In this document: positions 21,229-23,741 of the stretch, in pieces | How the letters are laid out: each line of letters opens with the position of its first letter | Numbering within the stretch: position 1 is the first letter of the stretch | Position numbers and translations under genes: made by a program | Notes under the pieces: generated by a model | What the model saw: the letters and a program-made list of their open reading frames with translations, nothing else | Database searches by the model: none | What the model was told of the DNA's origin: nothing | IMG/VR virus record: IMGVR_UViG_3300036792_000085 | Span: 1-23,741 of that record | Origin: a virus | DNA: 23,741 nt | Strand: one strand, 5' to 3'

Positions 21229-22560
21229 TCACTCCTTGATGGGTTGCGTGGGGACCTTCGCGCCCTGTTGCTGGCTGCCCGGTTGCGGCGGCTCGTCGCC
21301 AAGTTTCTGCAGCGGCGTGAGATTCAGCTGGACCGTGAGATCGTCGGCCCCCTGGCGCGCGTCGAGGTTCTCTTTCGCGCGGCACTCGTTACGCGACATG
21401 AGCCCGTTCTGCACCATCGTCGAGTAGTAGGCGCTGCGCGCCGCGCTGTCCGAGCGCAGCAACGATTCGAGATTGAACTCGACGTAATAGCGCAGCTGCT
21501 CGCTGGGCTTGAGCAGCCACCGGTTCATCGACGATTCGAGCCGCGTCACGTACGGCTGAAGCGTGTACTTCGAATAGCCGAGGTCCATCTGCTCGATGCC
21601 GCTGCCCCATGTCGTGTTGCGTTCGTACTGGTTAACAAGGAACGAAGGCACGCGGAACACCCGGCAGATGTCATCCACGCCGAACTTCAGCTGCTCCAGC
21701 ATCTGCGCGTCGGCCGGCGAGATCGATAGCTGCTGGTACGTCATGCCGGCTTCGAGCACGAACAGGCGGGAGGCCGCCGAGCCGCCCGCTTCGAGGTCCG
21801 CGAAGTTCCCGCGCACCGCCGCGCGCTGCTCGGGCTTGAGCACGTGATCGATCATCAGCACGCCGGCCGGTTTGCCGCCCTTGGCGTTAAAGCGCAGCGC
21901 GTTTTCCGAGAGCGCCAGCTGGTTCGCAATCGCGCGCCTCGCGTAGCCAAGCGGCGACAGCCCCTTCATGCCGTTGCCCATCAGCTTCGAGTGAAAGATC
22001 TGTGCCGGCTGGTAGGTGATCTGCTGGCCGCCGAACTCGTATTTGTAGAAGTACGAGTTATCTTCCTGCTCGGTGAGCGTCATCTGCTGGCTGGCGCGCG
22101 GCTGCAGGCTCACCACATCGCCGCTGCCGTCGCGCAGCACGCGCGCGTAACAGTTGCCGTCGATGGCGAGATTCATGCCGAACGATTCGAGCAGTTCAAC
22201 CGGCGTGTTGCGGTCGTTGGGCGCGACGTTCAGGACGTAGTTCAACGGGTGACTGCGCACGAGGTTGCGACCGGTGGCGGTGCGCTCGTACACGTTCACG
22301 CTCAGCGTGCCGATGGTCTCGGTGATCAGGCGGATGCAGGCCCACACGGTCGAAACCTGCATCGCCTGCGTCTCGCTGCCGGCGTAATAGTCGCCATAGG
22401 GTGTGTTGATCTGCTGGCCGGGCTGGTCGACGTTACCGCCACCGAACCAGCCGCCGAGCCACGTGAGCGCCTGGTTGAACGCGCGCGGCAGCCACCCGGC
22501 CGGATCGAGCAGCGATAGTTCCATCTGCCGCTGCGGGGTGTTGTAGCGGATATCGGCCAT
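21229..22560 (-). CDS. Portal protein (HK97-type)
   Basis: A 443-residue portal subunit, the dodecameric DNA gate at the capsid vertex. Family marks in order: QAMQVSTVWACIRLITETIG near residue 60, HPLNYVLNVAPNDRNTPVE, then GNCYARVLRDGSGDVVSLQ, MGNGMKGLSPLGYARRAI, FGVDDICRVFRVPSFLVNQ and the stem-clip region through RLESSMNRWLLKP. The C-terminus is Gln/Pro-rich. The start at ATG 22560 (MADIRYNTPQRQM) has AAGGA seven bases upstream; the longer frame to 22776 only shadows the terminase gene. It lies 20 bases downstream of terminase. Confidence 0.94.
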   Translation of the reverse strand: MADIRYNTPQRQMELSLLDPAGWLPRAFNQALTWLGGWFGGGNVDQPGQQINTPYGDYYAGSETQAMQVSTVWACIRLITETIGTLSVNVYERTATGRNLVRSHPLNYVLNVAPNDRNTPVELLESFGMNLAIDGNCYARVLRDGSGDVVSLQPRASQQMTLTEQEDNSYFYKYEFGGQQITYQPAQIFHSKLMGNGMKGLSPLGYARRAIANQLALSENALRFNAKGGKPAGVLMIDHVLKPEQRAAVRGNFADLEAGGSAASRLFVLEAGMTYQQLSISPADAQMLEQLKFGVDDICRVFRVPSFLVNQYERNTTWGSGIEQMDLGYSKYTLQPYVTRLESSMNRWLLKPSEQLRYYVEFNLESLLRSDSAARSAYYSTMVQNGLMSRNECRAKENLDARQGADDLTVQLNLTPLQKLGDEPPQPGSQQQGAKVPTQPIKE

Positions 22561-22580
22561 GTCGGGTCCTTCGGGGGGAA

Positions 22581-23741
22581 TCAGGCGACGAACAGCGGGT
22601 CGTTCAGGAAGTCGTCGATGTCCTGTTCGCCTTCGGCATCGTTGAAGGCGTAGCCAATCGCCATCACGAGCGCCACCAGCGCATCGATCTTGCCCGTGCT
22701 GCGGCGCTTGGTAAAAATGCGGTTGTTCTTCGAATCGGCCTCGATGATCGCGCTCGCCGTGTTCCATCTCAGGCACGGGTTGAAGATCACGCGCAGCCGG
22801 CCGTCGAGGATCAGCCGCTCGGCCAGTTCAATCGAGTGCGGCATCCACAGGCCCGATTCGGTCGAACGCGCGAAGCCCTGGCCGTGCGGGATCATGTTCA
22901 GCACCACGCCCGCATCGTCGAGCTTGCCGGTCAGGTACTTGATGCGGTACGGGTCGAACGCGACGCCCTCGATATCCATCATCGCCATCAGGTCCTGAAG
23001 CCGCTCGACAATCGCGCCTTCGTCGATGGCCCGTTTGCCGATGGCGTACACGTAACCGTCGCGCGCCCATTCGACGAGGTGCGTTTTCTGCATGCGGTCG
23101 CGCTCGACCATCGTCTCGGCCGGCGTGAAGATCTGCACGAACGCGTCGCACGTGTCGTCCTCGTTGCGCCGCGCCGCGGCGAACGCGGTCAGGTCACGCG
23201 TGCCCGACAGGTCGAGCCCGCCGTACACGGTCGCGCCGCGAAAGTCCTCGACGCTCAGGGTCGTGGACTCGCACGCGCGCCACAGGTCGCCATCGATCCA
23301 CGGATCGGCCGCGTCCACCCACTGACAGAAGTTCAGGCGGCGCACCGTCGATTCGAGCGACGGCATGCCGCGCGCCTGCCGCACCTGTTCGTCGAGGTAG
23401 CTTTTCTGGATCGTGTAGCCGAGCGACGGGTTTACCTTGATCCAGCACGTCTCGTCTTCGAACGGATCCTCTTCCTCGTCGAGTGCGCAGATATAGGCGA
23501 AAAACGCATCGTCTTCGAGCGAGCGGGCGGCGATCTTCGTACCGTACTCATGTTTCTCGTAGCACAGGCTGGTACGGTCGATGCCGCTATTGGTGATCAG
23601 GAAGATCAGCGGCTGGCGCCGTCCCTTCTTGCCGGCCTGCATGATGTCGATCACGGTCCGGTCGCGGTGTTCGTGAATCTCATCGATCAGCGCACAGTGC
23701 GGACGCGGCCCGCTCTGTCCGTCCTTGTCCGACGCGATAGG
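22581..23741 (-). CDS. terL: Terminase large subunit, 5' part cut by window edge
   Basis: The last 386 codons of the packaging ATPase/nuclease that cuts and pumps phage DNA into proheads; the start lies beyond 23741. The fragment enters at the Walker B region, CALIDEIHEHRD, with Asp-Glu at visible residues 20-21, followed by PLIFLITNSGIDRTSLCYEKH (motif III/coupling region). The RNase H-like nuclease has its acidic residues in VYGGLDLSGTRDL, VAFDPYRIKYL and GKIDALVALVMAIGYA. Walker A is not in the window. HK97-type order (terminase, portal, protease, capsid) supports the call. An apparent GTG at 23654 is internal, since the Walker B precedes it in frame. Confidence 0.95.
   Translation of the reverse strand, partial: PIASDKDGQSGPRPHCALIDEIHEHRDRTVIDIMQAGKKGRRQPLIFLITNSGIDRTSLCYEKHEYGTKIAARSLEDDAFFAYICALDEEEDPFEDETCWIKVNPSLGYTIQKSYLDEQVRQARGMPSLESTVRRLNFCQWVDAADPWIDGDLWRACESTTLSVEDFRGATVYGGLDLSGTRDLTAFAAARRNEDDTCDAFVQIFTPAETMVERDRMQKTHLVEWARDGYVYAIGKRAIDEGAIVERLQDLMAMMDIEGVAFDPYRIKYLTGKLDDAGVVLNMIPHGQGFARSTESGLWMPHSIELAERLILDGRLRVIFNPCLRWNTASAIIEADSKNNRIFTKRRSTGKIDALVALVMAIGYAFNDAEGEQDIDDFLNDPLFVA

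Noticed and set aside
1-23741. CRISPR arrays or insertion sequences
   Set aside because: No regularly spaced direct repeats, and no transposase or terminal inverted repeats were seen.

Overview
This window is most of one integrated siphovirus-type prophage. It holds a lambda/HK97-style tailed-phage genome in a high-GC host. The GC-rich third codon positions, the family mix and the gene order suggest a betaproteobacterium of the Burkholderiaceae; that host assignment is inference. No clearly host-derived gene is visible.

Left end (1-1643): an AT-richer stretch with short repeats and a perfect TATAAT hexamer precedes a rightward tyrosine integrase (266-1516). A nested inverted-repeat element ending in a T7 run follows the integrase stop and looks like a structured RNA or complex terminator.

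Rightward accessory region (about 1691-5872): small genes joined by GTGA/ATGA overlaps, in two blocks separated by a cluster of hairpins and terminators (3937-4156). Block A (1769-3924) holds a frame with no ordinary start codon, a lipoprotein, a 37-codon peptide gene, an exported protein, a hypothetical protein, a DUF3846-like protein and a zinc-ribbon protein. Block B (4188-5872) holds a small HTH-like protein, an ArdB/KlcA-family antirestriction protein, a Cys4 zinc-binding protein, a small lipoprotein, an Imm-type superinfection immunity membrane protein and a 32-residue membrane peptide. The visible families point to restriction evasion and superinfection exclusion at the envelope.

Convergence zone (5871-6107): two strong rightward terminators flank about 170 bp of gene-free DNA with hairpins.

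Leftward late operon (23741 down to 6108): large terminase (cut by the window edge), portal, prohead protease, major capsid, two head-tail connector proteins, an HK97-gp10-like protein, a DUF3168 tail terminator, tail tube protein with a PKD/Ig-like tail, tail chaperone G with a -1 frameshift extension GT, tape measure H, then M, L, K, I and J homologues, a tail fibre, a fibre-assembly chaperone, a proline-rich lipoprotein and a small acidic protein. Most genes overlap by 1-4 bases. A terminator-like hairpin with T6 lies inside the DUF3168 coding sequence, suggesting late transcription needs antitermination or depends on translation. No repressor, replication gene, holin or endolysin is recognisable here; they presumably lie outside the window.
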